Shown here: piece by piece, positions 46,262 to 55,388 of the stretch | Layout of the letters: the number at the start of each line of letters is the position of its first letter | Position numbering within the stretch: the first letter of the stretch is position 1 | Assembly: GCF_001885765.1 (NCBI RefSeq) | Contig: NZ_JXKD01000015.1 | Location: forward strand, 1-64,000 | Length of the DNA: 64,000 bases | DNA from: Enterococcus aquimarinus | GTDB taxonomy: Bacteria > Bacillota > Bacilli > Lactobacillales > Enterococcaceae | Direction: 5' to 3' | The notes under the pieces: model-generated | The model's input: only the letters and a program-made list of their open reading frames with translations | The model's database searches: none | What the model was told of the DNA's origin: nothing | Position numbers and translations under genes: made by a program

Positions 46262-47119
46262 TTATCTCGTTTTTTGCCGGGTGACGTTTAAGTTATTCTC
46301 TAGTTGCGTTGCTTTATGTTGATAGTGTTTATAAAGCGTCGCAAATTTTCCTTTGTATGTTTCGTCCCACGGTTTGGATTTTCCACAAAAATGCAAAAAG
46401 ACGGTTTCTTCAATTAGATAGTTCACATCCCATTTGCCTAAACTCGTTGTTTCATAGACCGCTGATTTGCGGACATCGTAGTTAAATAAAAAGTCAGAGA
46501 CTGCTATGAACTGATCTCCATATAAGCCATTCAAAATATCTTGATCCGGTAATAGTAAATTCAGACGATTATTCTCAATAAAGGTAAAAATATCTTCAGC
46601 CTTCACTACTTTACGAATTTGTTTTAAGTTCATTAATAGCACACCTGAATTATAATAACCTTCTGCTTCGTATGTTTTTAAACGAATTTTATTAATCACA
46701 TTGGTGACGTTCGTCAAGTGCGTATGACTCGCAGCTGCGTAAAGATGATCCCCCATCTCCATTTGATAGAGCTCGACTACATCATTAATACATAAGATAT
46801 CCGCGTCAAGATAGAGGATTTTTTCGAGGTGATCCGGTAAAAATTGGTGCGCAAGTAAGCGATAATAAATAATTTCCGGATAGCGTTCAGTCACAGGCGC
46901 TTGGGCAAAAAGTGTCGCTCGGTCCATCTTCAAAGGATAGTAATTCATGCCCAACAATTGACAAAACACCGTTAATTCTTCGTCAAATGTCGTTTCTTCA
47001 GGATGTAAAAGATAGACATTATACGTGGTAGCACTTGAGTTTTTCTGAATTGAATATAAGGTCGTCTTCAACTGACGAACAAATCGTTGATCAATCGCAA
47101 AGAGTAAATTTATTTCCAT
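46262..47119 (-). CDS. glycosyltransferase family 8 protein
   Basis: A GT-A fold retaining glycosyltransferase of 285 aa. The N-terminal LLFAIDQRFVRQLKTTLYSI, the nucleotide/metal DxD site in ILYLDADILCIND, GYYNSGVLLMNLKQ and the C-terminal HFCGKSKPWDE are GT8 signatures. Members transfer glucose or galactose to surface polymers. There are no neighbouring polysaccharide genes to suggest an acceptor. RBS AGGAAG 7 bp before ATG. Confidence 0.88.
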   Translation of the reverse strand: MEINLLFAIDQRFVRQLKTTLYSIQKNSSATTYNVYLLHPEETTFDEELTVFCQLLGMNYYPLKMDRATLFAQAPVTERYPEIIYYRLLAHQFLPDHLEKILYLDADILCINDVVELYQMEMGDHLYAAASHTHLTNVTNVINKIRLKTYEAEGYYNSGVLLMNLKQIRKVVKAEDIFTFIENNRLNLLLPDQDILNGLYGDQFIAVSDFLFNYDVRKSAVYETTSLGKWDVNYLIEETVFLHFCGKSKPWDETYKGKFATLYKHYQHKATQLENNLNVTRQKTR

Positions 47120-47449
47120 CTTAACACTTCCTTTAAACTAAATATCGTCCTACTTCAATTATAACAACTTCTCTTATTTTTGATAGTCTTCCTAGACGAC
47201 TATTATTGTTTCTTATTGTTAAGAACGCGACGATATTGTTACCATACGTTTGATTGTGCTAAGGGTTTGTGCTCATTTTAGGATTATCGATACCAGTTAA
47301 GAGCATCTATCTCCAATAAAATTTCACCATTTAGCCATAAAAAAACCTCCACACTCGCCCGCGTAGGCGTAGTGTGAAGGTTCGGATAAACATGTTTGAT
47401 TTTGTCTATAGATATGGTATTCCCTCATTTTAATTTTAAAAAAAGGCAA
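47120..47449. other. intergenic region between the M23 peptidase and GT8 genes
   Basis: This 330-bp gap contains a strong minus-strand terminator (47336-47381) and, nearer GT8, AT-rich sequence presumably holding its promoter (47150-47230). I see no further ORF or RNA. Confidence 0.5.
47336..47381 (-). terminator. terminator after the M23 peptidase gene
   Basis: On the minus strand AACCTTCACACTACGCC (47381-47365) pairs with GGGCGAGTGTGGAGGTT (47359-47343) with two mismatches and a short loop, followed by seven T. It is GC-rich and strong, about 70 nt after the stop. Confidence 0.92.
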
Positions 47450-48466
47450 TTAGTAAATAAAATTAGCTGGATCAACAAAACCACTCCAAATATCCGTTGC
47501 GATTCCAAAATGCAAGTGAACGCCAGTCGAATTGCCTGTCGTACCCATTGTGCCAATTTGTTCTAAGGTGGTAACGCTTTGACCCACGGTAACATAAACA
47601 TCTGTCATATGCATATAGTAGGTGTAGTAGCCATTGTCGTGTTGAATAATCGCATAATTCCCTGCACTCCAATGATTTCCTGCTTCCACAACCGTGCCAT
47701 ACCGTGCCGCTAAAATCGCCTCACCTTGATTGCCAGTGTAATCAATGCCGTCATGCATATTACCCGAATAACCTGTGGGGTCCGCTCGATAACCAAAAGA
47801 ACTGCTAACATTTAATGCTCCTTTTAAGGGAGAAAGAAATCCGGTTACAGCTAATTTATCGGCCAATTGTTTCGCCTTCGCTTCCGCTGCTTTGGCTTTT
47901 TCTTCCGCAATAGCTTGTTCTTCTTTTAATGTTTCTAACGTTGCTTTTTCATCCGCTAACATTTCCGTTAAGGTTTCAAATTCTTCCACTAACGTTTCTT
48001 TCTCAGTTGTATTTGTGGTAACGTCTGCTTCTAGTTGAGAAAGAGTTGTCTCTTTTTCAGCGATTGTCGCTTCTAAAGTAGCCATTCTTTCTTTTAACGT
48101 CTTGATTTCATTTTCATGATTTTTGATGCTATATCCCGAAAGATTCGCGCCTGACATGACGCCTTGAATAGCCGCCACGACCCGGAGCCGTTCTTCTTTT
48201 GTCATTAATTGTTCCTGAAGTTGCGCTTGTTCGTTATTCAGTGCAACGATTTCTTTTTCAATTATTTCTTGTTCGGAATTCAAAGTCTTACTTTCTTCTT
48301 CAAGGGTAACTTGTTGGTTTTGGTTTTCAGTGACTTGTTTTTCTAAGGCAACAATCGTCGATTCTTGGGCCTTAATCTGGGGTGTCGTTTCAGTAGCTTG
48401 AGTAACGTCTGGTAAGCAAAACAGCAAGCCTAAGCCTGCAAGTAAAACAAAAGACTTCATTTTCAA
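47450..48466 (-). CDS. secreted M23-family peptidoglycan endopeptidase with coiled coil
   Basis: The N-terminal signal peptide (SFVLLAGLGLLFCLPDVTQA, cleavage near residue 25) is followed by a long coiled coil (about 30-205) like that of PcsB/EnvC-type proteins. The C-terminal M23 metallopeptidase domain has zinc ligands in NMHDGIDYTG and GVHLHFGIA. It should cleave wall peptide cross-links outside the cell. The start is probably TTG 48466 (338 aa), 10 bp after GGAG. The ATG two codons on is 16 bp away. A one-mismatch WalR box overlaps its putative promoter. Confidence 0.88.
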   Translation of the reverse strand: MKMKSFVLLAGLGLLFCLPDVTQATETTPQIKAQESTIVALEKQVTENQNQQVTLEEESKTLNSEQEIIEKEIVALNNEQAQLQEQLMTKEERLRVVAAIQGVMSGANLSGYSIKNHENEIKTLKERMATLEATIAEKETTLSQLEADVTTNTTEKETLVEEFETLTEMLADEKATLETLKEEQAIAEEKAKAAEAKAKQLADKLAVTGFLSPLKGALNVSSSFGYRADPTGYSGNMHDGIDYTGNQGEAILAARYGTVVEAGNHWSAGNYAIIQHDNGYYTYYMHMTDVYVTVGQSVTTLEQIGTMGTTGNSTGVHLHFGIATDIWSGFVDPANFIY

Positions 48467-48528
48467 TAGTGGTACGCTCCTCTAAATTTATTCCTTCGCT
48501 ACTTTAGCATAAATTAGCAGAATAAAGC

Positions 48529-48545
48529 GTAACAAATCCACAACA
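48529..48545 (-). promoter_or_regulatory. WalR-like box upstream of the M23 peptidase gene
   Basis: On the minus strand TGTTGT-GGATT-TGTTAC matches the WalR consensus TGTWAH-N5-TGTWAH with one mismatch. It overlaps a candidate promoter, TTGTTA then TATGCT 18 bp later. WalRK controls wall hydrolases in Firmicutes, which fits this gene. Confidence 0.45.
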
Positions 48546-48640
48546 AGTTGATATCAAATAAAGAGAAATGATGACGAAAGACGCTATCTTGCAACATGAA
48601 ACCCTTTTCTATGACAACTAGATTACAGTGGTCTTGTGAT

Positions 48641-49357
48641 TTAATTTCTAAGTAACTTGAGTTCATCTTGGGTTAAGGGTCGAAACTCACCTAAAGCTAA
48701 CGTTTCATCCAAGGTTAATCCGCCCATGCGCAAGCGTTTTAAATACGTTACTTCTTTCCCCACGGCTTTCACCATGCGCTTCACTTGATGGAACTTTCCT
48801 TCATGTAAAATCAAACGAATTTGGCACGTATTCGCCGCTTCATCGACAGTATCAATCATTAATTCTGCGGGCAGACAAACTTCGCCCCCATCAATTGTGA
48901 GGCCTTCTTTAAATAAAACCACATCTTCAGGTGTCATGATTCCTGCTACTTCCGCATAATATTCTTTTTCAACATGATGTTTCGGTGACAAGAGACGATG
49001 AGCAAGTTGGCCATCATTCATAATCAATAATAATCCTTCAGTATCTTTATCGAGACGACCAACCGGAAAAAGGTCTTCGCGAAAGGTGTCATCATCAAAT
49101 AAATCTAAGACTGTAGCGTCGTGATTATCGACTGTCGCCGAGACGACTCCCCCTGGTTTATTCAATAGATAATAAAAATCTTTTTGATAATGGACTCTTT
49201 CTCCCTCAAATAAAACGAGATCTTTCTGTTCCTCAACCTGAAATTTATCGGATTTCACAACAGTACCATTGACCGTCACATATCCTTTTTTGATTGACTG
49301 TTTGACTTCTTTTCGTGAGCCAAAATTCATATCGGCTAAAAATTTATCTAAGCGCAT
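48641..49357 (-). CDS. RsuA-family 16S rRNA pseudouridine synthase (copy 2)
   Basis: The S4 domain (MRLDKFLADMNFGSRKEVKQ, KKGYVTVNG) is joined to an RsuA-type catalytic domain with FPVGRLDKDTEGLLLIMNDG and FHQVKRMVKAVGKEVTYLKR. I use ATG 49357 (238 aa) with AAGGAG upstream. The longer reading adds nine residues. It resembles the protein at 11622-12341, so the genome has two RsuA-type enzymes. It follows the flippase gene, from which a long hairpin terminator separates it. Confidence 0.88.
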   Translation of the reverse strand: MRLDKFLADMNFGSRKEVKQSIKKGYVTVNGTVVKSDKFQVEEQKDLVLFEGERVHYQKDFYYLLNKPGGVVSATVDNHDATVLDLFDDDTFREDLFPVGRLDKDTEGLLLIMNDGQLAHRLLSPKHHVEKEYYAEVAGIMTPEDVVLFKEGLTIDGGEVCLPAELMIDTVDEAANTCQIRLILHEGKFHQVKRMVKAVGKEVTYLKRLRMGGLTLDETLALGEFRPLTQDELKLLRN

Positions 49358-49386
49358 TGGACTAACTCCTTCTCTTTTATTCAAAA

Positions 49387-49475
49387 AAAGAGCTGTGTTG
49401 CGACTGCTTGCTACGAGTCAATCTTCGAATCGTTCACGAGCGAAGGACTTGTAGCTGACTGTCTCAACCCAGCTA
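49387..49475 (-). terminator. long hairpin terminator between the flippase gene and rsuA copy 2
   Basis: Read on the minus strand, AGCTG-GTTG-GAC at the start pairs with GTC-CAAC-CAGCT at the end. The stem continues through GCTAC/GTAGC, GTC/GAC, CTTCG/CGAAG and TCG/CGA, giving one nearly 90-nt imperfect hairpin followed by T7. It is longer than a usual intrinsic terminator. Confidence 0.7.
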
Positions 49476-49480
49476 TTTTT

Positions 49481-51127
49481 TTATTTAATTCTTAATTTAT
49501 GACGCAAACGAACCATGTTAGGTCCTAATAGTTTATCGGCAATCCGAATTTTCAATCCTAAATAAAGATACGCAAATCCTCCGCTACCGGCTACTAACAT
49601 GACCAAGATAAAGGATTGGATTTTATGTTCATCGCTCAAGAACGATCCAAAAACAGCTTTCGCAAGTGCTGCAACGACGATCATACAAATCGTCATCAAT
49701 AACATGAGGAGCGTCCGCCGTAACACGAGACTGCGATTAAAATGCGTTTTTTGATGCAATTTGCGCAAATTCAGGTAACACGCAACACCTAGCCCGATCG
49801 TTGTTGAAAAATGCGGACCATAGGACTCTAAAAGATAAATACTCGGGGCTTGTAATAAAAATTTAACGATAAAGCCGATTCCAAAAAATATCATCGCAGA
49901 CATGTTTTCATAAATCCCTTGCAGCATCGTTGCAGAAATCATAAATAATCCTAACACTAGACCGGATAGACACGCTACCATTAATAAGCGTGAACCTAGT
50001 ACATTATAGCCGTAAAAAATGGTATTTAAGGGATATGCCAGTAAGACCATACCAAAAGTGGCAGGAAACATGATAAACGAGTAGAGTTGTAAATTATTGG
50101 TTACTAATTTCGTTAAACTCCGTTGATCTTTTTGGGCGTAAGATTCCGTAATTAACGGCAATCCGACGGCAGCCATCGCCGTTGCTAGCCCGATCACGAC
50201 CATCGTCAATTTATCGGGATTGACACTGAATAACGCCATTAAATTTTGCAGTTCTTGATTGGTATATTCCGTAAACATACTCATCATGCGAATAAAAGTG
50301 AATTGATCGACTAATTTAAAAATCGTAATCGCCGATCCGACAATAATAAACGGAATCGCTTCTTTAACAGTTGAAACCAATATCCCAACCGTATCAATTT
50401 TCCCAAGTTCTTGACTTTGCTCCGCTAAAATCGCCATTTTGACTTTTTCTTTTCTAAAGTAGTAAAGTAAGACTCCAATACCACCTAATGCCCCAATAAA
50501 TGCCGCAAAAGTCGATTGCGTTACCGCCGAAACGTAATCGCCACTTCCTAAACGCATAATGATAAACGTTGCCATCAGCATATAAATGACACGGAAAAAT
50601 TGTTCCACTAACTGTGAAATCGCGAAAGGACCGACATTTTGAGTCCCCTGGAAATACCCTCGCAAGACACTCATTACGGGAATGACAAGAATTGCCACAC
50701 TTAATGAACGCATCGCTGGCACTAAGTCGTCTCCGCCACCTGATGCTTTGGATAAGGCAGGCGAGGCAAGATACATAACAGTGGCACTAATAATTCCAAA
50801 AATAAACATGATTTGCAGTGCGCGTTTTAATAAATTTTGACTCGTTCGATACTCTCCTCTGGAATTATGAAAAGCGATTTGCTTAGCAATCGCTGCCGGA
50901 ATTCCTGCCGTTGAAATCATGATAAATAAGGCATAGACATTGTAGCCCATCCCAAATAGGGCATTGGCAGTTTCCGCATTGTCGCCCAACCAAAAATACC
51001 ATGGAATAATGTAAACCACACCAATGAGTCGCGAGCCAATATTACCGACAGTTAACCACGCAGAACCCCGGGCCATCTTCTCTTCATTTGTTAGCAGTGG
51101 TTTTTGAATCTGTTCTTGATGATCCAT
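49481..51127 (-). CDS. murJ: MurJ/YtgP-like lipid II flippase (polysaccharide biosynthesis/MVF family)
   Basis: A polytopic membrane protein (547 aa, about 14 helices) of the MOP exporter superfamily. The N-terminal MARGSAWLTVGNIGSRLIGV and AGIPAAIAKQIAFHNSRGEY are typical of Bacillus YtgP/MurJ and its relatives, which flip lipid-linked wall precursors. I prefer ATG 51127 (MDHQEQIQK) with AAAGAGG just upstream over the TTG five codons before. It is divergent from murE. The substrate is inferred from the family and from the wall-related context. Confidence 0.85.
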   Translation of the reverse strand: MDHQEQIQKPLLTNEEKMARGSAWLTVGNIGSRLIGVVYIIPWYFWLGDNAETANALFGMGYNVYALFIMISTAGIPAAIAKQIAFHNSRGEYRTSQNLLKRALQIMFIFGIISATVMYLASPALSKASGGGDDLVPAMRSLSVAILVIPVMSVLRGYFQGTQNVGPFAISQLVEQFFRVIYMLMATFIIMRLGSGDYVSAVTQSTFAAFIGALGGIGVLLYYFRKEKVKMAILAEQSQELGKIDTVGILVSTVKEAIPFIIVGSAITIFKLVDQFTFIRMMSMFTEYTNQELQNLMALFSVNPDKLTMVVIGLATAMAAVGLPLITESYAQKDQRSLTKLVTNNLQLYSFIMFPATFGMVLLAYPLNTIFYGYNVLGSRLLMVACLSGLVLGLFMISATMLQGIYENMSAMIFFGIGFIVKFLLQAPSIYLLESYGPHFSTTIGLGVACYLNLRKLHQKTHFNRSLVLRRTLLMLLMTICMIVVAALAKAVFGSFLSDEHKIQSFILVMLVAGSGGFAYLYLGLKIRIADKLLGPNMVRLRHKLRIK

Positions 51128-51222
51128 ATGCCTCTTTCCCAACTTTCTTCTTTTTACATACCTTCTATTTTAATGCTTAAAGACTTTTGTCGCAATCTAT
51201 TTCTTTCGTTTAGAAGTGACTA

Positions 51223-51231
51223 TGCTATAAT
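51223..51231 (+). promoter_or_regulatory. extended -10 promoter of murE
   Basis: TGC-TATAAT (-10 at 51226-51231) lies 37 bp before the murE start with no convincing -35. Confidence 0.58.
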
Positions 51232-51267
51232 TATCTATATCGATTCCTACGAATAAGGAGAAAACGT

Positions 51268-52764
51268 ATGTATACCATTACAACCACAGAGCTTTATACT
51301 TTATTAAGAAATCATCAATTACTCGTTTCATCCCCGATAGATGACACTTTACCCGAACAAACCTTTCATCACCTTTCGTATGATTCGCGTGATGTTCAAA
51401 CACAAACCCTTTTCTTTTGTAAAGGGTTAGCGTTCAAAGAAGCCTTACTACTCGATGCCATCACAAAAGGGGTGACGGTTTATTTAAGTGAAATTTCTTA
51501 TGATACACAAGCAAATGAGATTTTGGTCACCGATATTCGCGAAGCCATGGCCGTTATCGCCCAAGCTTTTTATCGTCATCCGCAAGATCAACTGATTAAA
51601 ATTGCCATGACGGGCACCAAAGGAAAAACCACAGTTGCCTATTTTGTTCATCAAATTCTTAAAGATGCTTATGGGCCAAAAGTGGCCTTATTTTCTTCGG
51701 AAGAAACGACAACAGATGGCGTACACTATCATCCTTCTGTTTTAACGACACCTGAAGCATTGGTCTTATATCAACAAATGGCCCAAGCGGTTGAGAACGG
51801 ACTCACGCATGTAGTGATGGAAGTCTCTTCACAAGCCTATAAAACCAAACGTGTTTTTGGACTGACGTTTGATCTTGGTATTTTCTTAAATATTAGCCCC
51901 GATCATATAAGTCCGATTGAACACGAAACATTTGAAGAGTACTTTTTATGCAAACAAGAATTACTGTTACATAGTAAAAAAATGGTGATGAATCATGAGT
52001 CGGATCACTTTGAGGTCTTAGAAAACCTCTGTCAGATTAATCATATTCCTTACCTGACTTATGGAGGTTCAACCGCTGATTACCCCGTTATCGCCATGGA
52101 CGATCCACGAGCCTTCGAACTCAAAAGTGCCACGGATCCGCTAGCGATTAATGGCAATTACGCCTTAACCATATTCGGTCATTTCAATCATGAAAATGCG
52201 GCTGCTGCACTACTGGCTACCGCTTGGTTAGAAACACCAAGAAACCATATGAAAGAAAGTCTCAGTAAGTGCGTGATTCCAGGTCGGATGACCCTCTTTG
52301 ACTTACCAAATGGCGCGCTTGCCTTTGTCGATTTTGCTCATAACTACTTAAGTTTGCTTTCAATGGGACAACTCGCAAAAGAAATTCGTCCGCATGGAAA
52401 AGCCATTGTCATGACCGGAAGTGCTGGTGGCAAAGCGCTCTCGCGTCGCAAAGATATGGGACTCGCGATTACGCAGATCTATGATGTCGCGATTCTAACG
52501 AGTGATGATCCAAATTTTGAAAATCCGAATGCCATTGCCGATGAGATTCAACAGGCAATCGAAAATCCTGAAGTCGCTGTTTATCGCGAGATGGATCGAG
52601 AACAAGCCATTTATTTAGCCCTTTCACTTGCTGGTCCCCAGGATGTCGTTGTGCTGGCTGGGAAAGGAAACGAAGCCTCGATGAAAATTGAGGGGCACGA
52701 TGCCCCTTATGACGGAGATGCGATCTATGCCCAAAAATGGATTGCTACGCAAAAAGAGGCTTGA
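51268..52764 (+). CDS. murE: UDP-N-acetylmuramoyl-tripeptide synthetase (L-lysine-adding MurE)
   Basis: The enzyme adds the third residue to UDP-MurNAc-L-Ala-D-Glu in the cytosol. The ATP site is MTGTKGKTTVAYF. The specificity motif is TSDDPNFENP (DDPN), not the DNPR of meso-DAP enzymes, so L-lysine is predicted. MEVSSQAYKTKRV and VDFAHNY are also present. It is 498 aa. RBS is AAGGAG. It fits the Lys-type wall of enterococci and the MurT-GatD pair elsewhere in the window. Confidence 0.93.
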   Translation: MYTITTTELYTLLRNHQLLVSSPIDDTLPEQTFHHLSYDSRDVQTQTLFFCKGLAFKEALLLDAITKGVTVYLSEISYDTQANEILVTDIREAMAVIAQAFYRHPQDQLIKIAMTGTKGKTTVAYFVHQILKDAYGPKVALFSSEETTTDGVHYHPSVLTTPEALVLYQQMAQAVENGLTHVVMEVSSQAYKTKRVFGLTFDLGIFLNISPDHISPIEHETFEEYFLCKQELLLHSKKMVMNHESDHFEVLENLCQINHIPYLTYGGSTADYPVIAMDDPRAFELKSATDPLAINGNYALTIFGHFNHENAAAALLATAWLETPRNHMKESLSKCVIPGRMTLFDLPNGALAFVDFAHNYLSLLSMGQLAKEIRPHGKAIVMTGSAGGKALSRRKDMGLAITQIYDVAILTSDDPNFENPNAIADEIQQAIENPEVAVYREMDREQAIYLALSLAGPQDVVVLAGKGNEASMKIEGHDAPYDGDAIYAQKWIATQKEA

Positions 52765-52775
52765 TATGTTGCGTT

Positions 52776-52836
52776 TTTGTAACAAAAATTACGTTATGAA
52801 CACATTGCCCATTTTGTAACAAACTTTCGTTATAAT
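52776..52836 (+). promoter_or_regulatory. duplicated TTTGTAACAAA motif at the promoter of the 77-aa gene
   Basis: TTTGTAACAAA occurs at 52776-52786 and 52813-52823, each followed 4-5 bp later by CGTTAT. The motif is a near-palindrome (TTTGT-A-ACAAA). The second copy ends 7 bp before TATAAT (52831-52836). The position suggests an operator for an unidentified regulator. Confidence 0.4.
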
Positions 52837-52869
52837 AAACCCGAAGAGATTGGTAAAGGGGCTTGTTCC

Positions 52870-53103
52870 ATGAAATTTTTACAAAAGAAAAGTGTGATGA
52901 TTGTTGTATTCAGTCTTTGTACTGTCATTATCGGTTTACTGGCATGGAAGTTATTAGTGCGTTTCGAGATTATTCAATTACATGCACTCGCACCGAAACG
53001 TTATTCACGGACAAATTCAGCTAGTGGGATGATTTTAGTTTTCTTCATGCCCATTATTGCGACTGGAATGTTGTTTTTAGGTGTCACTCGAAAAAAAGAT
53101 TAG
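52870..53103 (+). CDS. small membrane protein with two transmembrane helices
   Basis: A 77-aa protein with helix 1 (VMIVVFSLCTVIIGLLAWKL), a charged extracellular or cytosolic loop (KRYSRTNSAS), helix 2 (GMILVFFMPIIATGMLFLGV) and a basic end. Similar short proteins occur in enterococci, but I cannot name the family with confidence. The RBS is AAAGGGG before ATG. It is a single gene with its own promoter and terminator. Confidence 0.6.
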   Translation: MKFLQKKSVMIVVFSLCTVIIGLLAWKLLVRFEIIQLHALAPKRYSRTNSASGMILVFFMPIIATGMLFLGVTRKKD

Positions 53104-53106
53104 ATT

Positions 53107-53143
53107 AAGGAAAGATTTCTTTGAATAGAAGAAGTCTTTCCTT
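53107..53143 (+). terminator. terminator after the 77-aa membrane protein gene
   Basis: AAGGAAAGA (53107-53115) pairs with TCTTTCCTT (53135-53143), with an inner TTCTT/AGAAG stem, followed by A then six T. Confidence 0.87.
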
Positions 53144-53251
53144 ATTTTTTACTAAACAGCCTTCATGAAAATTTCTAACTTTCTTCCTTTTATGTTAGAA
53201 TGTTGTTTGAATCATTTAAATATGAAATTTTAATTATTAGGACGTGAAATT

Positions 53252-55150
53252 ATGTGCGGTATTGTTGGTTTTGTGAATCAGAAAAATCAAAAAGAAGCCC
53301 TTATTGAAGCGATGATGGAACGAATCATTCATCGTGGACCCACGAGTTCCGGAAAATACGTGGATGAGCAAATCGCTCTTGGTTTTCGTCGCTTGTCAAT
53401 CATTGACTTAGAAGGCGGCTCACAACCGATCTATAATCAAGATCGGAATAAGGTCATTATCTTTAACGGCGAAATTTACAACTATCAGACATTGAGAACA
53501 GAATTAGAAACTCTAGGCTATCTCTTTGAAACAAAAACGGATACTGAAGTCATTCTTCATGGTTATGAGGCTTGGGGAGTTGACGTGTTACAAAAACTAC
53601 GCGGTATGTTTGCCTTTGCAATTTGGGATATCGACAAACAAGAACTCTTTGGCGCCCGTGATCATTTTGGAATGAAACCTTATTACTATGCGGAAATGAA
53701 TGGCACCTTTATGTTTGGTTCCGAAATCAAGAGTTTTCTCGCGCATCCAGATTTTGATAAAACGTTAAACAAAGCGGCGCTAAAACCGTATTTAACATTC
53801 CAATACTCACCACTTAATGGCGAAACGTTCTTTAAAGGCGTTCACCGTTTAGCAGAAGGGCATTACTATTTTTATAAAGATGGCAAACTAACGATCAATG
53901 AGTACTGGGATGCCGATTTTACGAAGAAAGAAAAATTAACACGTGAGCAATGGGTCGATAAAATTGATCAAACGGTGCAAGAATCCATTATGCTTCATAA
54001 AAATGCGGATGTTGAAGTTGGGTCTTTCTTATCAAGTGGCGTCGATTCGAGTTATGTCGCGGCCGTTTTACGACCAGAACAAACTTTTTCGATTGGTTTT
54101 GATGATAAAACGTATAACGAAGCGATTGAAGCGCGGAAACTAACGGAAACAATCGGCTTAAATAATATTGCTGCCATCATTCACGGAGAAATGTCTTTCA
54201 AAGCCTTCCCCTTGATTCAATATCACTTGGACGAACCGGATGCGAATCCTTCGTGTGTTCCGCTTTATTTCTTAGCAAATTTAGCGTCACAGCACGTCAA
54301 AGTCGTCCAATCTGGCGAAGGAGCCGATGAACTCTTTGCCGGTTATAGCGCCTATGGCTTACATACGCATTCCAAAGTGGTACGGGTTGTGGCTCAAGGT
54401 TTAAGAAAATTACCAAAAGGCCCACGTTATTCGATTGGTCGCAAACTAGGCAAGATGAAAAACTTCCAAGGTCGCTTGCACTTGTATGCCGCTTCTGCAC
54501 CTGCACAAGACTTTTTCATTGGTCATGCAGAGATTTTTGAAGAACAAGAAGCTGCTTCTTACTTAACGGCCGCTTACCAAGATGCGCCAAGTGTGGCAGA
54601 AATTGTCGCACCACATTTTGCCAAAGCTGAGAAATTAGCGGATGAAGAAGTCAATAAAATGCAATATTTAGATGTCCATCAGTGGATGCCAAAAGATATT
54701 TTATTAAAAGCTGACAAATTAACAATGGCAAGCTCTTTAGAGTCGCGGACACCGTTACTCGATATCGAGTTGATGAAACTAGCGCAAAGTATTCCAACAA
54801 AATACTTAATTAACCAACACAACACCAAAGATATTTTCCGTCAAGCTTCGAACCGTCACCTACCAGAAGCTTGGGCAAATCGTGAAAAACTTGGGTTCCC
54901 TGTGCCAATCAAAGCTTGGTTACGAGAAGATTTTGGTTATGCTCAAGTCAAAGCGCTTTTTGAAGAAGCATTTGTCAAAGAATTTTTTGACCAAGCGAAA
55001 ATCATCCAACTATTGGAGGATCATCATACAGGAAAAGCCGATCTCCAACGTAAAATCTGGGCTATTTATGCGTTCTTAACTTGGTACAAAGTCTTCTTTA
55101 TCGACACAGACATTCCTAAAGCCGAACCAATTATTTATGATACTTTTTAA
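53252..55150 (+). CDS. asnB: glutamine-hydrolysing asparagine synthetase
   Basis: AsnB makes asparagine, or amidates other carboxylates, with glutamine as nitrogen donor. The N-terminal Ntn glutaminase has Cys2 (MCGIVGFVNQK) and IFNGEIYNY. The synthetase domain has the PP-loop FLSSGVDSSYVAAVL and GEGADELFAGYSAY. It is 632 aa, the same length as Bacillus AsnB, which amidates meso-DAP of the wall. With a Lys-type wall here, free asparagine is the likelier product. It ends in a strong terminator, and no T-box precedes it. Confidence 0.95.
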   Translation: MCGIVGFVNQKNQKEALIEAMMERIIHRGPTSSGKYVDEQIALGFRRLSIIDLEGGSQPIYNQDRNKVIIFNGEIYNYQTLRTELETLGYLFETKTDTEVILHGYEAWGVDVLQKLRGMFAFAIWDIDKQELFGARDHFGMKPYYYAEMNGTFMFGSEIKSFLAHPDFDKTLNKAALKPYLTFQYSPLNGETFFKGVHRLAEGHYYFYKDGKLTINEYWDADFTKKEKLTREQWVDKIDQTVQESIMLHKNADVEVGSFLSSGVDSSYVAAVLRPEQTFSIGFDDKTYNEAIEARKLTETIGLNNIAAIIHGEMSFKAFPLIQYHLDEPDANPSCVPLYFLANLASQHVKVVQSGEGADELFAGYSAYGLHTHSKVVRVVAQGLRKLPKGPRYSIGRKLGKMKNFQGRLHLYAASAPAQDFFIGHAEIFEEQEAASYLTAAYQDAPSVAEIVAPHFAKAEKLADEEVNKMQYLDVHQWMPKDILLKADKLTMASSLESRTPLLDIELMKLAQSIPTKYLINQHNTKDIFRQASNRHLPEAWANREKLGFPVPIKAWLREDFGYAQVKALFEEAFVKEFFDQAKIIQLLEDHHTGKADLQRKIWAIYAFLTWYKVFFIDTDIPKAEPIIYDTF

Positions 55151-55159
55151 GAAGAAATA

Positions 55160-55203
55160 AAAACAGCTGACACCCCGTTTATCATCGAGGTGTCAGCTGT
55201 TTT
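55160..55203 (+). terminator. terminator after asnB
   Basis: AAAACAGCTGACACC (55160-55174) and GGTGTCAGCTGTTTT (55189-55203) form a perfect 15-bp stem followed by T. Confidence 0.94.
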
Positions 55204-55388
55204 TTTGGTTTTTCGCCAAATCGTATGGATCGAAATTGATACTATTTGGCGAATGAATCTCAGTTAACCGCATGTGAGATACCTTTGCTCGATCGAACTT
55301 TTGAGTGCATTGTCCTATTCCTGGCAGAAGCCATTCACTTATCTCCTAAGGTTTTCTTTCTTCTTCTGTGTTACTTCGACTGGGAATT

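Noticed and set aside
53104-53251. T-box upstream of asnB
   Set aside because: asnB is often T-box controlled in Firmicutes, but the 147-bp spacer lacks the GGTGG-ACC core and contains only the previous gene's terminator and an AT-rich promoter region.
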